Of a DNA stretch of 64,000 nt, positions 23,469-32,086 are shown one piece after another. This DNA is from Franconibacter pulveris DSM 19144 (GTDB lineage Bacteria > Pseudomonadota > Gammaproteobacteria > Enterobacterales > Enterobacteriaceae). The notes under the pieces are model-generated. The model was given only the letters and a program-made list of their open reading frames with translations, did no database searches and had not been told where the DNA came from. The stretch covers positions 203,085 through 267,084 of the forward strand of contig JHYZ01000012.1 of NCBI GenBank assembly GCA_000621185.1, given 5' to 3'. The position numbers and the translations under genes were made by a program. Position 1 is the stretch's first letter; every line of letters begins with the position of its first letter.

Positions 23469-23708
23469 ATGTTTGTTGAACTTGTCTATGACAAACGTAA
23501 CGTTGCCGGTCTGCCCGGCGCCCAGGAGATTATCCTGAACGAGCTGACCCGCCGCGTTCACCGCATATTTCCTGACGCAGACGTGCGCGTAAAGCCGATG
23601 CAGACTAACGGCCTGAACTCCGACGCCAGCAAAAATGACCGCGAAAAGCTCAACCGCATGCTGGAAGAGATGTTCGAGGAAGCGGATATGTGGCTGGTGA
23701 GCGAGTAA
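23469..23708 (+). CDS. msgA: DinI-family protein MsgA
   Basis: A 79-aa protein of the DinI-like family, very similar to Salmonella MsgA (start MFVELVYDKRN, end MLEEMFEEADMWLVSE). DinI itself binds RecA filaments and modulates LexA/UmuD cleavage. MsgA is a Salmonella macrophage-survival gene controlled by SlyA/PhoP. A LexA-like box lies just upstream here. The ATG at 23469 has AGAGG nine bases upstream. In Salmonella msgA is a neighbour of icd, which agrees with the icd fragment at 38.6 kb in this window. Confidence 0.88.
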   Translation: MFVELVYDKRNVAGLPGAQEIILNELTRRVHRIFPDADVRVKPMQTNGLNSDASKNDREKLNRMLEEMFEEADMWLVSE

Positions 23709-23947
23709 TCTGCGCGCTTCGGCTTCTCTTCGCTGATAATCCAGGGCGGGCCTCGCTTTGCTCCCGCCTTTGCTGTTTGCCTCTGTTGATTCGCTTCCTG
23801 CAATTACTGTTTCCCCTGCTGATTTGTTTCTCGCGCGGCGAAAAACGTGCGCGGCAAGGCTATTCCTGCCCTTACGGGTTGCAGGGGTTTGTTCTTTAAT
23901 GGCATAAAAGCGCCTCCTTTGGGTAAACAGAACAAGGAAGCATAAGA

Positions 23948-24022
23948 ATGAGAAAGACAACGCTGATTTTGATTGTGGTGGCGGCTATCGCCTGGGCGGG
24001 CGTAGGACTCGGCTGGTGGTAA
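23948..24022 (+). CDS. yoaJ: YoaJ-like 24-residue membrane peptide
   Basis: A 24-codon gene encoding MRKTTL...GVGLGWW. It has a basic N-terminus, one hydrophobic segment of about 16 residues, and a Gly-Trp-Trp end. As I remember it, E. coli YoaJ is also 24 residues, starts MKKTT and ends LGWW, so this is a likely homologue; E. coli YoaJ was shown to be synthesised and membrane-associated, with no known function. AAGGA is placed nine bases before the ATG, and an intrinsic terminator follows at 24108. It lies in the same broad region as E. coli yoaJ. Confidence 0.7.
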   Translation: MRKTTLILIVVAAIAWAGVGLGWW

Positions 24023-24107
24023 CGGCAGCCTGCCATTTATGGTGGGCAGACAATCCTCACCCGGGCGCTATACTCCAGAGACAAACAAAAAAGACCCCGT
24101 GTATTCT

Positions 24108-24131
24108 CCCGGCCTGGCCGGGTTTTTTTTT
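24108..24131 (+). terminator. Terminator after yoaJ-like gene
   Basis: A CCCGG/CCGGG stem with a five-base loop is followed by nine T. Confidence 0.85.
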
Positions 24132-24150
24132 CGCTGTTGTTGGCCAGGCG

Positions 24151-24357
24151 TTACGCCTTTTCAAGCGCCGCCTGAATGGCATCTGCAAGCGTCGCTATCT
24201 CTGTGGCGACCGACTGCAAATCATATTCGGTTCGCGCGCCGGAGATGCCGTTTCCCGCGCCCACCGAAGATTTCGCGATCTCCAGCGCCGCCGCGACAGC
24301 CAGCAGCCGTTTTCTTTGCTCATCAGTGGCTCGTTCGCCGTAATAGTTTTCCAGCAT
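24151..24357 (-). CDS. Small protein of unknown function
   Basis: A 68-aa mostly helical protein (MLENYYGERATDEQRKRLL...). It alternates charged and alanine-rich stretches, with a heptad-like C-terminal half (LQSVATEIATLADAIQAALEKA region) that could form a coiled coil. GGGAG lies seven bases before the ATG. It follows the ASCH-domain gene on the same strand with a 37-base gap, so the two probably share a transcript. Family not recognised. Confidence 0.68.
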   Translation of the reverse strand: MLENYYGERATDEQRKRLLAVAAALEIAKSSVGAGNGISGARTEYDLQSVATEIATLADAIQAALEKA

Positions 24358-24394
24358 CGTTTTCTCCCGCAGTCTGAAAGCCCCAGGCGTTAAC

Positions 24395-24814
24395 TTACAG
24401 CGTCTCGATAAGCGCAAACCTTTCAAAAACCAACTCCATGGCAGGCGCAAACGTCCCTTCACGCTCAAAGAACGCCCGGTGCGCATCCTGCCAGTAACGC
24501 AGGCTTAAATCGCCCTCGCCTTCCTGTTGCGCCAGCTCAGCCGTAACATCGCAAAAGCGGATAAGCTGCATAGCGACCGTACGAATTACGCATACCGGCT
24601 GCCGCGCGCCATTGAGCACAATGTGATAGCTTCCCACCCACGGACGAAGTTGCTCCTGCTCAAAGGCAGCCAGCGAGCAGCAGGTCGCCTTTTTCTTACC
24701 GGAGATTACCAGTGCTGCCAGCTCATCGGCCATGGTGGCGGAGTCGCCAAACGACCACCAGAAAGCGTGAGGGTATTTCTGGCGCAGCGCGTCCTCTGTC
24801 ATCCTATTTGTCAT
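24395..24814 (-). CDS. ASCH domain protein
   Basis: A protein of about 139 aa. The ASCH (PUA-like) fold is suggested by the order WWSFGDSATMADELAALVISGKKKATCCSL, then VLNGARQPVCVIRT, then an acidic EGEGDLSLRYWQDAHRAFF block, the typical layout of this RNA-binding/nucleic-acid hydrolase-like family. Start choice is uncertain: ATGs at 24814 and 24799 are both plausible, and the frame is open to 24874. Function unknown; it may bind modified nucleosides or RNA. Confidence 0.75.
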   Translation of the reverse strand: MTNRMTEDALRQKYPHAFWWSFGDSATMADELAALVISGKKKATCCSLAAFEQEQLRPWVGSYHIVLNGARQPVCVIRTVAMQLIRFCDVTAELAQQEGEGDLSLRYWQDAHRAFFEREGTFAPAMELVFERFALIETL

Positions 24815-24987
24815 TCCCTTTGCCTGAACAAAACGTAAAACGCTCATTAAACCGCAGGCTGGTTGACTATTCACCTACGAAATATAAGGGCGTGAGCTAT
24901 CGGATGCAGGCGCTCGCCGTCACCCGCGCGGCCGTGGGTTTTAACCAGGTCCTGTAAAGGCACAACACATTCAGGGGCATAAAAAGG

Positions 24988-25016
24988 TTTACAACGAAAA
25001 TGAGAATGATTATATT
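24988..25016 (+). promoter_or_regulatory. Promoter with Fur box for the RyhB-like sRNA
   Basis: TTTACA (24988-24993) and TATATT (25011-25016) are spaced 17 bases apart. The segment between, GAAAATGAGAATGATTAT, is a good match to the Fur operator (GATAATGATAATCATTATC), placing Fur across the -10 region, as at ryhB. Confidence 0.8.
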
Positions 25017-25021
25017 TTGCG

Positions 25022-25122
25022 TATCGAGTAGTTGAGTATTTCACTCAGGTATTCGATACGACATTGCTCACATTGCTTCCAGTATTTCTGGCCCGCCTCG
25101 TTATCTGTGCGGGCTTTTTTTT
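25022..25122 (+). ncRNA. RyhB-family iron-responsive sRNA (RyhB-2/IsrE type)
   Basis: An Hfq-type sRNA of about 100 nt. Its core at about 25059-25086 is the RyhB target-pairing core known from E. coli and Salmonella (ACGACATTGCTCACATTGC followed by TTCCAGTATT). A 5' stem-loop is built from GTATCGA...TCGATAC with inner TGAGT/ACTCA, and it ends in a GCCCGC/GCGGGC terminator with eight T. The Fur box upstream fits iron-starvation induction. In Salmonella the second RyhB copy (IsrE/RfrB) lies in the yeaQ region, near the equivalent of this locus. The 5' end is placed from the promoter only. Confidence 0.88.
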
Positions 25123-25523
25123 AATCTGCCGCCTGAAAGATTGCGCTAAAGCGTTACCGTTAAAAAGGAATGGGGCCGCGCTGGTTCTACCCTTATTAAT
25201 AACAGGGATAAATAATCACCTGGAGGAATTTAAGGCACAACGGTAAATCGCACTTTCGTCTTAATAAGCGGTCTAATAAAACGCAATCCGCCTTAGCGCA
25301 TAGCGGTAAAAAATACTGACTTTTCCTGACAAATTTATCCGAAACCGGTTGCAGAATATTTAAGGTGGGTAATTAAGAGATTACGCTCGCAAAATTGCAT
25401 GTGCGACACGGTAAATAACAACCTAACGCAAATTAACCGGCTTTTAGCCTGTTAAATTGGTTCAAATTCAGCCAGACTAAGAGTTCTGGAATACTTCCTG
25501 TATTCCTCCTGACTAAGGTCTCT
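25123..25523. other. Non-coding region upstream of the MlrA-like gene
   Basis: This is AT-rich DNA without a credible reading frame. It should contain the promoter and a long leader for the MerR-type gene at 25524; no operator that I can name is visible. Confidence 0.5.
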
Positions 25524-26267
25524 ATGAAATATCTTAATACCGAAACGGTATGCGCCATGACAGGCGTATTGCCGACTACGCTTAAAAACTGGAAGCGTGC
25601 AGGTTTAATCACGCGCGCTGAAGATCTTAAGCGCGGATATAGCTGGAGCCAGTACATCAGAATTAACCATATCCTTGTCCTGACTTCTCGCGGCGATACC
25701 TTACGCGAAATTTATAATCTGATTTATGCCCCTCGCCGTTATCACCACAGCGGCTGGAGTTATCGGCAGGAAGAGTTGCTGATGCTGCTCAGCTTTGCTG
25801 ATGATGTCGCGCTGGATAAATATTTACGGCGAATGATGCGTGATTACAGCAGCGAGGATTGCGTAAATTATTTGTTGAAACCACTCAACGTTCTGCTGCA
25901 TGAAGAGCATTCTCCCGGCAGCGCGTTAAGAAAAGCCTCGTTTCATCGTGCTGTTATGCAGCAGGCGCTGCGCGACATACAGGCAATTGGCAGACAAAAA
26001 GCGGCCCCGCTTTTTCTGGAGGCTGTAAGCGTCAACGATGAAACCGAAATCTGGCTGGAAGCCATCCGACTGACGGGGCTCGGCTTTCGTGTTGAAGTAT
26101 CGCCTCAGCCGGCGGCCATGCCTGCTGTCGCGACCCGTCGCTATGAACATCATTTTATGTGGTGCGGCGCCGGGATTAGCAAAACGATGAAGCGTTATTT
26201 TCAGCAACGCCTTGCAGAGGGCGAACCCATTATGCTTTGCGGCCCCGATAAATCCGAGCATGCGTAA
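25524..26267 (+). CDS. MlrA-like MerR-family transcriptional regulator
   Basis: A 247-aa regulator. The N-terminal winged helix (MKYLNTETVCAMTGVLPTTL, then KRGYSWSQYIRIN) is of the MerR type. The C-terminal part lacks an obvious B12-binding motif but has the size of E. coli MlrA (about 243 aa), which activates csgD and curli. A similar gene (STM1266 in Salmonella) sits in the corresponding region, so this is probably a second MlrA-like paralogue. Targets unknown. A long AT-rich leader precedes it and a terminator follows it. Confidence 0.75.
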   Translation: MKYLNTETVCAMTGVLPTTLKNWKRAGLITRAEDLKRGYSWSQYIRINHILVLTSRGDTLREIYNLIYAPRRYHHSGWSYRQEELLMLLSFADDVALDKYLRRMMRDYSSEDCVNYLLKPLNVLLHEEHSPGSALRKASFHRAVMQQALRDIQAIGRQKAAPLFLEAVSVNDETEIWLEAIRLTGLGFRVEVSPQPAAMPAVATRRYEHHFMWCGAGISKTMKRYFQQRLAEGEPIMLCGPDKSEHA

Positions 26268-26296
26268 AAAACGGGTTATTGCGATACATCGAATGA

Positions 26297-26324
26297 AAAC
26301 CGCCTTTGGGCGGTTTCGTTTTTT
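26297..26324 (+). terminator. Terminator after the MlrA-like gene
   Basis: An AAACCGCC/GGCGGTTT stem with a TTTG loop is followed by CG and six T. Confidence 0.85.
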
Positions 26325-26412
26325 GCAACCCGCCATTTCTTGTAATGCCCGCTTGCTGGACACCCCTGCGCGAAAAGCGTAACGTCACATTTTTTAAGAT
26401 GGCGAGCGAAAG

Positions 26413-26751
26413 ATGATTTCTAAAGCAACGGCGGAGCATTATCACTGGGGAGAACAATGCGACGGCTGGCATCTGCTCAAACGATCGGATATGAGCATTA
26501 TTCACGAGCGTATGCCGCCCGTGACAAAAGAGGTTCGTCATTATCATTGCCAGTCGCGGCAATTTTTTCTGGTGCTGAGCGGTGAGTTAACCATGGAGCT
26601 GGAGGGGGAACTTCATACCCTTAGCGCGCATCAGGGCATTGAAATTCCGCCGCAGGCAAAGCATCAGGCGCAAAATCTCAGCCAACATGCAGTGGAGTTT
26701 GTGGTTATTTCCCACCCGACGACGCGTGGCGATCGTATTGATATTGCATAA
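26413..26751 (+). CDS. Single-domain cupin protein
   Basis: A 112-aa cupin_2 protein. Cupin motif 1 is recognisable (VRHYHCQSRQFFLVLSGELTMEL, with metal-ligand histidines HYH) and motif 2 follows (IEIPPQAKHQAQN). The small size fits a metal-binding isomerase or sensor-type cupin, but the substrate is unknown. AGCGAAAG is a weak ribosome site. The 3' end overlaps the convergent membrane-protein gene by 47 bases. Confidence 0.82.
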   Translation: MISKATAEHYHWGEQCDGWHLLKRSDMSIIHERMPPVTKEVRHYHCQSRQFFLVLSGELTMELEGELHTLSAHQGIEIPPQAKHQAQNLSQHAVEFVVISHPTTRGDRIDIA

Positions 26752-27379
26752 CGGCGCCTGATGGCGCGTCGGCAAATTTTCCTCTCGCCCACGCGCCTGC
26801 AAAAAAATACCAACAGGTGGAAGAGAGACAAAGCGCATAGCCGAAAAATTCCACGCCTTCTTCCACCATATTTTTGACCAACCGGTCATACCCTTCCTGC
26901 ATCAGCTGCTGCCAGAGAAAATGCATGCCGAAAAGACGGGAAAAAACCAGAATGCAGAGCAAGCCGGAAAACATCATGCCGTAGGCGGGATGGCGCATAA
27001 AGCGAGCCAGCTGGCGCGCCGTATCAACAGGCTTCCTGGCGCAGTAACCGATGCTCAGAAGCGCGGTGAGAAGCGCGAACCAGACCCATGCGCCGTGCCG
27101 GATTTGGTCAAAGAGAAAATCCATTTCGCGAATCAGCATACAGCCAAAAAAACCGGCAATCAGCACGGCGCCTTGTCTGATTTCACCTGGGCGGGATCCA
27201 TGACGGAGAAACAGCATCACCGTAGCCGCCAACATGAGCTCCTGCACAATTTCAGTGGCGGACATTTCTTTAATCCCATCCTGTAACCAGGCGATATCGA
27301 TATACAACGCGCTGAGGGTGATAACGACAAGAAAAGCAGAGGCGAAAAACGCGAGAATATTTTTTAAAACAAATGCCAT
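26705..27379 (-). CDS. Unknown integral membrane protein
   Basis: A 224-aa protein with about six hydrophobic helices: residues 5-25, 45-58, 74-87, 98-113, 136-152 and 175-192. No domain is recognised. Charged loops include a conserved-looking IREMDFLFDQIRHG motif, similar to loops in uncharacterised enterobacterial membrane proteins. The ATG at 27379 is used; the frame extends four codons upstream to a TTG. The 3' end overlaps the cupin gene on the other strand. Confidence 0.72.
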   Translation of the reverse strand: MAFVLKNILAFFASAFLVVITLSALYIDIAWLQDGIKEMSATEIVQELMLAATVMLFLRHGSRPGEIRQGAVLIAGFFGCMLIREMDFLFDQIRHGAWVWFALLTALLSIGYCARKPVDTARQLARFMRHPAYGMMFSGLLCILVFSRLFGMHFLWQQLMQEGYDRLVKNMVEEGVEFFGYALCLSSTCWYFFAGAWARGKFADAPSGAVMQYQYDRHASSGGK

Positions 27380-27574
27380 AACTATTCGCAATTAAGTAAA
27401 TGCTTAATTGTACTGATGTTGCTGCTCAAAGGTTCGCGATAAGTGCGTAATATAGAGCATAACCTTAATAAAATGCTGCTTAATGCCGCTTTTTGCCAAA
27501 TAATATTATCGTATCGCGGCCATTTTTAGACTCAGCATTAAGCGGTAGTGACAATGCGGGAGCAACCGGCTGGC

Positions 27575-27772
27575 TTACCTGTCTGCTGGCGGCATCAGCG
27601 GGCCGCTCAACACGGTGGCTTCCTGACGGGTGGCAATAAAATCGGAAGCGCCCATAAAATGCCAGACGCCCCTGATGCGCTCCCCGGTCAAATAATCCAG
27701 CGTTTCTTCATCAGCGTACCAGGCAATCAGCTTGGTCCCGGCGTAAAGCACCCAGTAAAATCCTTCTTCCAT
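27575..27772 (-). CDS. Small protein of unknown function
   Basis: A 65-aa protein (MEEGFYWVLYAGTKLIAWYADE...). It is aromatic-rich at the N-terminus and has no membrane segment. A very good CGGAGG site lies five bases before the ATG, which argues that it is real. The family is not recognised. It stands alone between non-coding stretches. Confidence 0.65.
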   Translation of the reverse strand: MEEGFYWVLYAGTKLIAWYADEETLDYLTGERIRGVWHFMGASDFIATRQEATVLSGPLMPPADR

Positions 27773-27956
27773 ACTTACCTCCGTTAGCGCAGGTTCTTTT
27801 TATCGGCAGTATAGAACTGCGTACAAGCACCGGGACGTGAGCCGGATCGACTCCTGTTCCAGCCATCTAAAAAGGTTCATAAATCCTGGTTTCCCTGGCT
27901 GCGTCTGTCCCTCTGCTACACTTAAAACTTACCGAGTAACGTTTCAGGAGGGAAAG

Positions 27957-28205
27957 ATGTTTGGTAAAGCCGACGATAAATTGAAAGAAGTTTCAGGTCT
28001 GGCCCAGGAAGCTTACGGGCGCGCAACCAACAGCCATCATGATGAAGCAAAAGGCGCCGCGCGCCGGTATGCAAACCAGGCAAGCTACGCCGTGCGCGAT
28101 GCGGCTGACACCGTACGCGATCAGGTGACGTCTAACCCGTTAAGCGGCCTGGCCATTGCAGCCGCCGCAGGTGTCGTATTGGGTTACCTGTTGGCACGTA
28201 AATAA
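27957..28205 (+). CDS. ElaB/YqjD/YgaM-family (DUF883) tail-anchored protein
   Basis: An 82-aa protein. A charged, helical N-terminal region (KADDKLKEVSGLAQEAYGRAT, also reminiscent of CsbD) is followed by a C-terminal membrane anchor ending LAIAAAAGVVLGYLLARK, the signature tail of the DUF883 family. E. coli YqjD, ElaB and YgaM are stationary-phase, RpoS-dependent inner-membrane proteins that bind ribosomes, so a similar role is inferred. AGGAGGG lies six bases before the ATG, and a terminator follows at once. Confidence 0.85.
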   Translation: MFGKADDKLKEVSGLAQEAYGRATNSHHDEAKGAARRYANQASYAVRDAADTVRDQVTSNPLSGLAIAAAAGVVLGYLLARK

Positions 28206-28211
28206 TTTCTC

Positions 28212-28239
28212 AGGGCCGCCATGCGGCCCTGCTTCTTTT
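28212..28239 (+). terminator. Terminator after the DUF883 gene
   Basis: An AGGGCCGC/GCGGCCCT stem with a CAT loop is followed by GCTTCTTTT. Confidence 0.75.
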
Positions 28240-28540
28240 CCCGTCCCGCTGTCTTCTCTTTTCATTCCCCCCGTCAATTCATAAGTTTTTGTTATCTGAC
28301 GTCTTTCATGAACGCCGCACCCTCTTACGTCGCTTTTAAGCGTGAAAGTGATATATTCTACAGCCTGTACCATCACGGTTATCTCTCTGTATTTAAAACA
28401 AAAACAAGATAATGGCCGATGCAGATTATTCTTACTTCCCTAAGCGCAATCAGCTTCTATATTTAATCGTGTAGCAACGATGCAGTAGCATTTAACGCTA
28501 CTTTTACTTTCCTGGAAGAAAAGAAAATCTGGAGGTTTAT

Positions 28541-28720
28541 ATGGCCGAACATCGTGGTGGTTCTGGTAACTTCGCAGAAGATCGTCAGAAAGCTTCTGAA
28601 GCAGGTAAAAAAGGTGGTCAGCACAGCGGCGGTAACTTCGCTAATGACCGCGAAAAAGCCTCTGAAGCAGGTAAGAAAGGTGGACAGAATAGCCATGGCG
28701 GCGGACGTAAGTCTGACTAA
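28541..28720 (+). CDS. KGG-repeat stress-induced small protein, second copy
   Basis: A 59-aa hydrophilic protein with two KGG repeats, about 75-80% identical to the protein at 13154-13327 over the first 50 residues and with a glycine-rich tail (HGGGRKSD). A GGAGG site is eight bases from the ATG. Codon use is skewed toward A/T-ending codons (GGT, GAA, AAA, GCA), suggesting high expression, unlike the GC-rich paralogue. Members of this family (YciG, YmdF) are RpoS-dependent. The region 28206-28540 upstream has a terminator and promoter DNA only. Confidence 0.9.
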   Translation: MAEHRGGSGNFAEDRQKASEAGKKGGQHSGGNFANDREKASEAGKKGGQNSHGGGRKSD

Positions 28721-28759
28721 GTGCGCTAAATAGCTACCTTTCAGGGAAAGAAAGTGTAT

Positions 28760-28798
28760 AAAGCCTCTTCCTGGATAAAACCTCCAGGGAGAGGCTTT
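28760..28798. terminator. Long hairpin after the KGG gene
   Basis: A 15-bp stem (AAAGCCTCTTCCTGG pairing with CCAGGGAGAGGCTTT, one wobble) has a nine-base loop. Confidence 0.7.
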
Positions 28799-28924
28799 AA
28801 CGTTATGGCCGCCTGCTTGTTCGATCCCCCTCTTCTCGCCGCCTCATCCATAACTTAATTTGATGCTTGCCATCGTACCGTACGCAAGCGCAGCTATTGT
28901 CGCCGCGCCGGTCGCTATTGCCGA

Positions 28925-29080
28925 TTATTCGTCCTCTGTACGCTGCGGCTTGCGGTGGTCGTCATGGCTTAGCGTGTCGTCTTCCTCATAAGCGTTGCCT
29001 CCCTTCGGCGCCGCCTCGGGCAAGCCTTTGCTCGCCTCGCCTTCCTCTTTACGATGCGTATTGGAATCTTTGTCGACCAT
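28925..29080 (-). CDS. Small acidic hydrophilic protein
   Basis: A 51-aa protein (MVDKDSNTHRKEEGEASKGL...) made almost only of charged and small residues, with no hydrophobic core; it is likely intrinsically disordered. AGGAGG lies six bases before the ATG at 29080, strong support for translation. It lies 80 bases downstream of the phosphoketolase gene on the same strand. Composition recalls stress-induced hydrophilin-type proteins; function unknown. Confidence 0.7.
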   Translation of the reverse strand: MVDKDSNTHRKEEGEASKGLPEAAPKGGNAYEEDDTLSHDDHRKPQRTEDE

Positions 29081-29159
29081 ATAAACCTCCTGGCATGTTG
29101 GAGAAATAAGTGTAGCTGAGAACCCCGTTTTGCCCGCTAACGGGGCCTGGCTTGCGCAG

Positions 29160-31559
29160 TTATTCTGGCGCGTTGCCGCTGCCCTGCTGCGAAGGCCACT
29201 TCCAGCCGCGCACCTCCGGCAAGTCTTCGCCATATTCCCGAACATAACGATGGTGAGCGGCTATCTTTTCCTGCAACTCATCCAGGATCTCATCCGCCTG
29301 CCCCTGTAATTTGTCAACGCGCAGAATTGTTGCCTGGGCCAGATGGAAGCGGTCGAGCTCGTTCATCACGGTCATATCGAAAGGCGTGGTGGTCGTGCCT
29401 TCCTCCATAAAGCCGCGAACGTGGAAGTTGCGATGGTTATTGCGCAGGTAAGTCAGGCGGTGGATAAGGCTCGGGTAGCCGTGAAAAGCGAAAATAACCG
29501 GTTTATCTTTGGTAAAGATGGCATCAAACGCTTCCTGGCTCAGGCCGTGCGGATGCTGCTCCTGGGTCTGTAGCGCCATCAAATCCACCACGTTAACCAC
29601 CCGTACGCTCAGGTCCGGCAGATAATGGCGCAGCAAATCGACGGCGGCCAGCGTCTCCATGGTCGGCACATCACCTGCGCAGGCCATCACCACGTCCGGC
29701 TCTTTGCCTTGCTGCTCATTGCCCGCCCAGGGCCAGACGCCAAGCCCCACTTCACAGTGCTTCACCGCCTCTTCCATGGTCAGCCACTGCGGTTCAGGCT
29801 GCTTGCCGGCCACGATGACGTTAATGCGGTCCCAGGTTTTCAGGCAGTGGTCCGCCACCCACAGCAGCGTGTTAGCGTCGGGCGGCAGATAAATGCGCAC
29901 AATATCTGCTTTCTTATTCGCGACATGATCCATAAAGCCCGGATCCTGATGGCTATAGCCGTTATGGTCCTGTCGCCAGACATGGGAGGAGAGCAGATAG
30001 TTAAGGGAAGAGACGGGCTCGCGCCACGGCAGCTTGCGTGTCACCTTCAGCCATTTGGCGTGCTGGTTGAACATCGAATCGACAATATGGATAAAGGCTT
30101 CGTAGCAGTTAAACAGGCCGTGACGGCCCGTCAACAGATAGCCTTCGAGCCAGCCCTGACACTGGTGCTCGCTCAAAATTTCCATGACGCGGCCATCCGG
30201 CGCAAGCTGCTCGTCGTAAGGCTCAACCGGCTCCTGCCAGGTGCGGTTGGTCACGTCAAACACGTTGCTGAGGCGGTTGGAGGCGGTTTCATCCGGGCCG
30301 AAGAGGCGGAAGTTATCCTGGTTGCGCGTGAAGATATCGCGCAGGTAACTGCCCAGCACTTCGGTAGACTGAACCTGCGGCTCGCCCCGGGTCGTCACCT
30401 CAACGGCATAATCGCTGATAGCCGGGGTTTGCAGCTCGCGCCGCAGCCTGCCGCCATTGGCATAGGGCGTTGCGCCCATGCGTTTATCGCCCTCCGGCGC
30501 CAGCGCCCGCAGCTCGGGCTTAAGCCTGCCCTGCTCATCAAAAAGATCTTCGGGATGATAGCTGCGCATCCACGTTTCCAGGATCTGGCGATGTTCGTCG
30601 TTCTCCCGGCAGGAGGCGACAGGCACCTGATGCGCGCGCCAGAAACCCTCCACTTTTTTGCCATCGACCGTTTGCGGTCCCGTCCAGCCTTTAGGGCTGC
30701 GCAGAATGATCATCGGCCAGCGCGGGATAGCCTGCGCCTCGCCGCCGCTGCGCGCCTGCTGCTGATAGCGGCGGATGTTGTCCAGCGCCTGGTCCAGCGT
30801 CTGCGCCATCTGCCGATGCATTTTTTCCGGCTCGTTGCCGCTGACGAAAAACGGCTCGTAGCCATAGCCGCTGAAGAGTTGTTGCAGGTCGTCGTCGCTG
30901 GCGCGTCCGAGCAGGGTGGGATTGGCTATTTTGTAACCATTAAGGTGCAAAATGGGCAGCACCGCGCCGTCGCGCGCGGCATTGAGGAACTTAATGCCAT
31001 GCCAGCCTGAAGCCAGCGGCCCGGTCTCGGCTTCGCCGTCGCCGATAACACAGGCGGCAATCAGATCCGGATAGTCAAATACCGCGCCAAAGGCGTGCGA
31101 AAGCGAATAGCCTAATTCGCCGCCTTCATTAATGGAGCCCGGGGTTTCCGGCGCTGCGTGGCTTGGGATGCCGCCGGGAAAGGAGAACTGCTTAAAAAGC
31201 TTTTGCATGCCCGCGGCATCTTCGCTGATGTGCGGGTAGATCTCGCTATAACTGCCTTCAAGCCAGGTGTTCGCCACCATTCCCGGCCCACCGTGACCGG
31301 GTCCGCAGATGTAAATCATATCAAGAGAGCGGTGGCGAATGACCCGGTTGAGGTGCGCATAGATAAAGTTAAGCCCCGGCGTAGTGCCCCAGTGGCCGAG
31401 CAGGCGGGGCTTGATGTGCTCGGGACGCAGCGGCTCGCGCAGCAGGGGGTTATCCATCAGGTAGATTTGCCCAACGGACAGATAATTGGCGGCACGCCAG
31501 TAACGGTCGAGCAACTGCAGTTCTTCATTAGCGGCTGACGGTGAAGATGGTTGCGTCAT
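29160..31559 (-). CDS. xfp: Phosphoketolase (xylulose-5-P/fructose-6-P)
   Basis: A 799-aa thiamine-diphosphate enzyme of the Xfp family (usual length about 790-825). It cleaves xylulose-5-phosphate or fructose-6-phosphate with phosphate to acetyl-phosphate and an aldose phosphate. Visible landmarks are [17 protein letters not shown], the phosphoketolase signature [14 protein letters not shown], the TPP-binding [11 protein letters not shown]...N segment near residue 175, and [15 protein letters not shown] precedes the ATG at 31559. It provides a bypass from pentose phosphates to acetyl-phosphate; E. coli K-12 lacks it. It is monocistronic except perhaps for the small gene downstream. Confidence 0.95.
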   Translation of the reverse strand: MTQPSSPSAANEELQLLDRYWRAANYLSVGQIYLMDNPLLREPLRPEHIKPRLLGHWGTTPGLNFIYAHLNRVIRHRSLDMIYICGPGHGGPGMVANTWLEGSYSEIYPHISEDAAGMQKLFKQFSFPGGIPSHAAPETPGSINEGGELGYSLSHAFGAVFDYPDLIAACVIGDGEAETGPLASGWHGIKFLNAARDGAVLPILHLNGYKIANPTLLGRASDDDLQQLFSGYGYEPFFVSGNEPEKMHRQMAQTLDQALDNIRRYQQQARSGGEAQAIPRWPMIILRSPKGWTGPQTVDGKKVEGFWRAHQVPVASCRENDEHRQILETWMRSYHPEDLFDEQGRLKPELRALAPEGDKRMGATPYANGGRLRRELQTPAISDYAVEVTTRGEPQVQSTEVLGSYLRDIFTRNQDNFRLFGPDETASNRLSNVFDVTNRTWQEPVEPYDEQLAPDGRVMEILSEHQCQGWLEGYLLTGRHGLFNCYEAFIHIVDSMFNQHAKWLKVTRKLPWREPVSSLNYLLSSHVWRQDHNGYSHQDPGFMDHVANKKADIVRIYLPPDANTLLWVADHCLKTWDRINVIVAGKQPEPQWLTMEEAVKHCEVGLGVWPWAGNEQQGKEPDVVMACAGDVPTMETLAAVDLLRHYLPDLSVRVVNVVDLMALQTQEQHPHGLSQEAFDAIFTKDKPVIFAFHGYPSLIHRLTYLRNNHRNFHVRGFMEEGTTTTPFDMTVMNELDRFHLAQATILRVDKLQGQADEILDELQEKIAAHHRYVREYGEDLPEVRGWKWPSQQGSGNAPE

Positions 31560-31753
31560 GCTTTCCCTCCGGTAGTGGTTATGCAGACGAGGGGCGCTCG
31601 CCCCTGCGCATTTAAATACTGCTTTAACCCTACTAGAAGAATGGCGGACTGGCGAAAAAATGGCGGCGATTCAACGGAGCGGATAAAACGTTCTCTTTTT
31701 GCACGCTGCTGCGCAAGGGCGTCTGCCTGCGTGGCGAAGCGTCGCTAAAGGGG

Positions 31754-31827
31754 TCCGCCGGCGAGGACTCGAACCTCGTACCCCCTGCTCAGTTGACAGT
31801 TACTCTTACCTGGTGAGCTACCGGCGG
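31754..31827 (-). tRNA. tRNA-like gene with defective anticodon arm (probable pseudo-tRNA)
   Basis: A 74-nt cloverleaf. The acceptor CCGCCGG/CCGGCGG pairs over 7 bp with A73. The D-arm is GCTC..GG..GAGT, and the T-arm is CGAGG-TTCGAGT-CCTCG (5 bp, canonical loop). All arm lengths are normal. The anticodon stem has one mismatch and one wobble, loop position 33 is A instead of the invariant U, and the nominal anticodon would be ACU, which enterobacteria do not use. No CCA is encoded (the next bases are CCCC). It is therefore probably non-functional as an elongator, or a tRNA-like RNA. Confidence 0.6.
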
Positions 31828-32086
31828 AATAAATTTACCATTTCGGAATTAAGCATCATTAATCGATTTAATCATCACGCAAATAATCCGCTAACCCACT
31901 GTCGTTATAACGTTAACAGGGGGCTGGTTAATGAACAGATTGACTTCATATCGATAAGCATGTCTTAAGAAACAGCAAAGCGCAAATAGCCGCACTACTT
32001 TTTATTTTACCCCCGCCTGAAACTGTACATGAAATTATAATGCGTACAGGATTGCGCTTATTTATTGGTCAACGGTAAAGAAAAGC

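Noticed and set aside
29625..31010. 461-codon frame antisense to phosphoketolase
   Set aside because: High-GC shadow frame; composition (His/Arg/Gln-rich) is typical of antisense readings.
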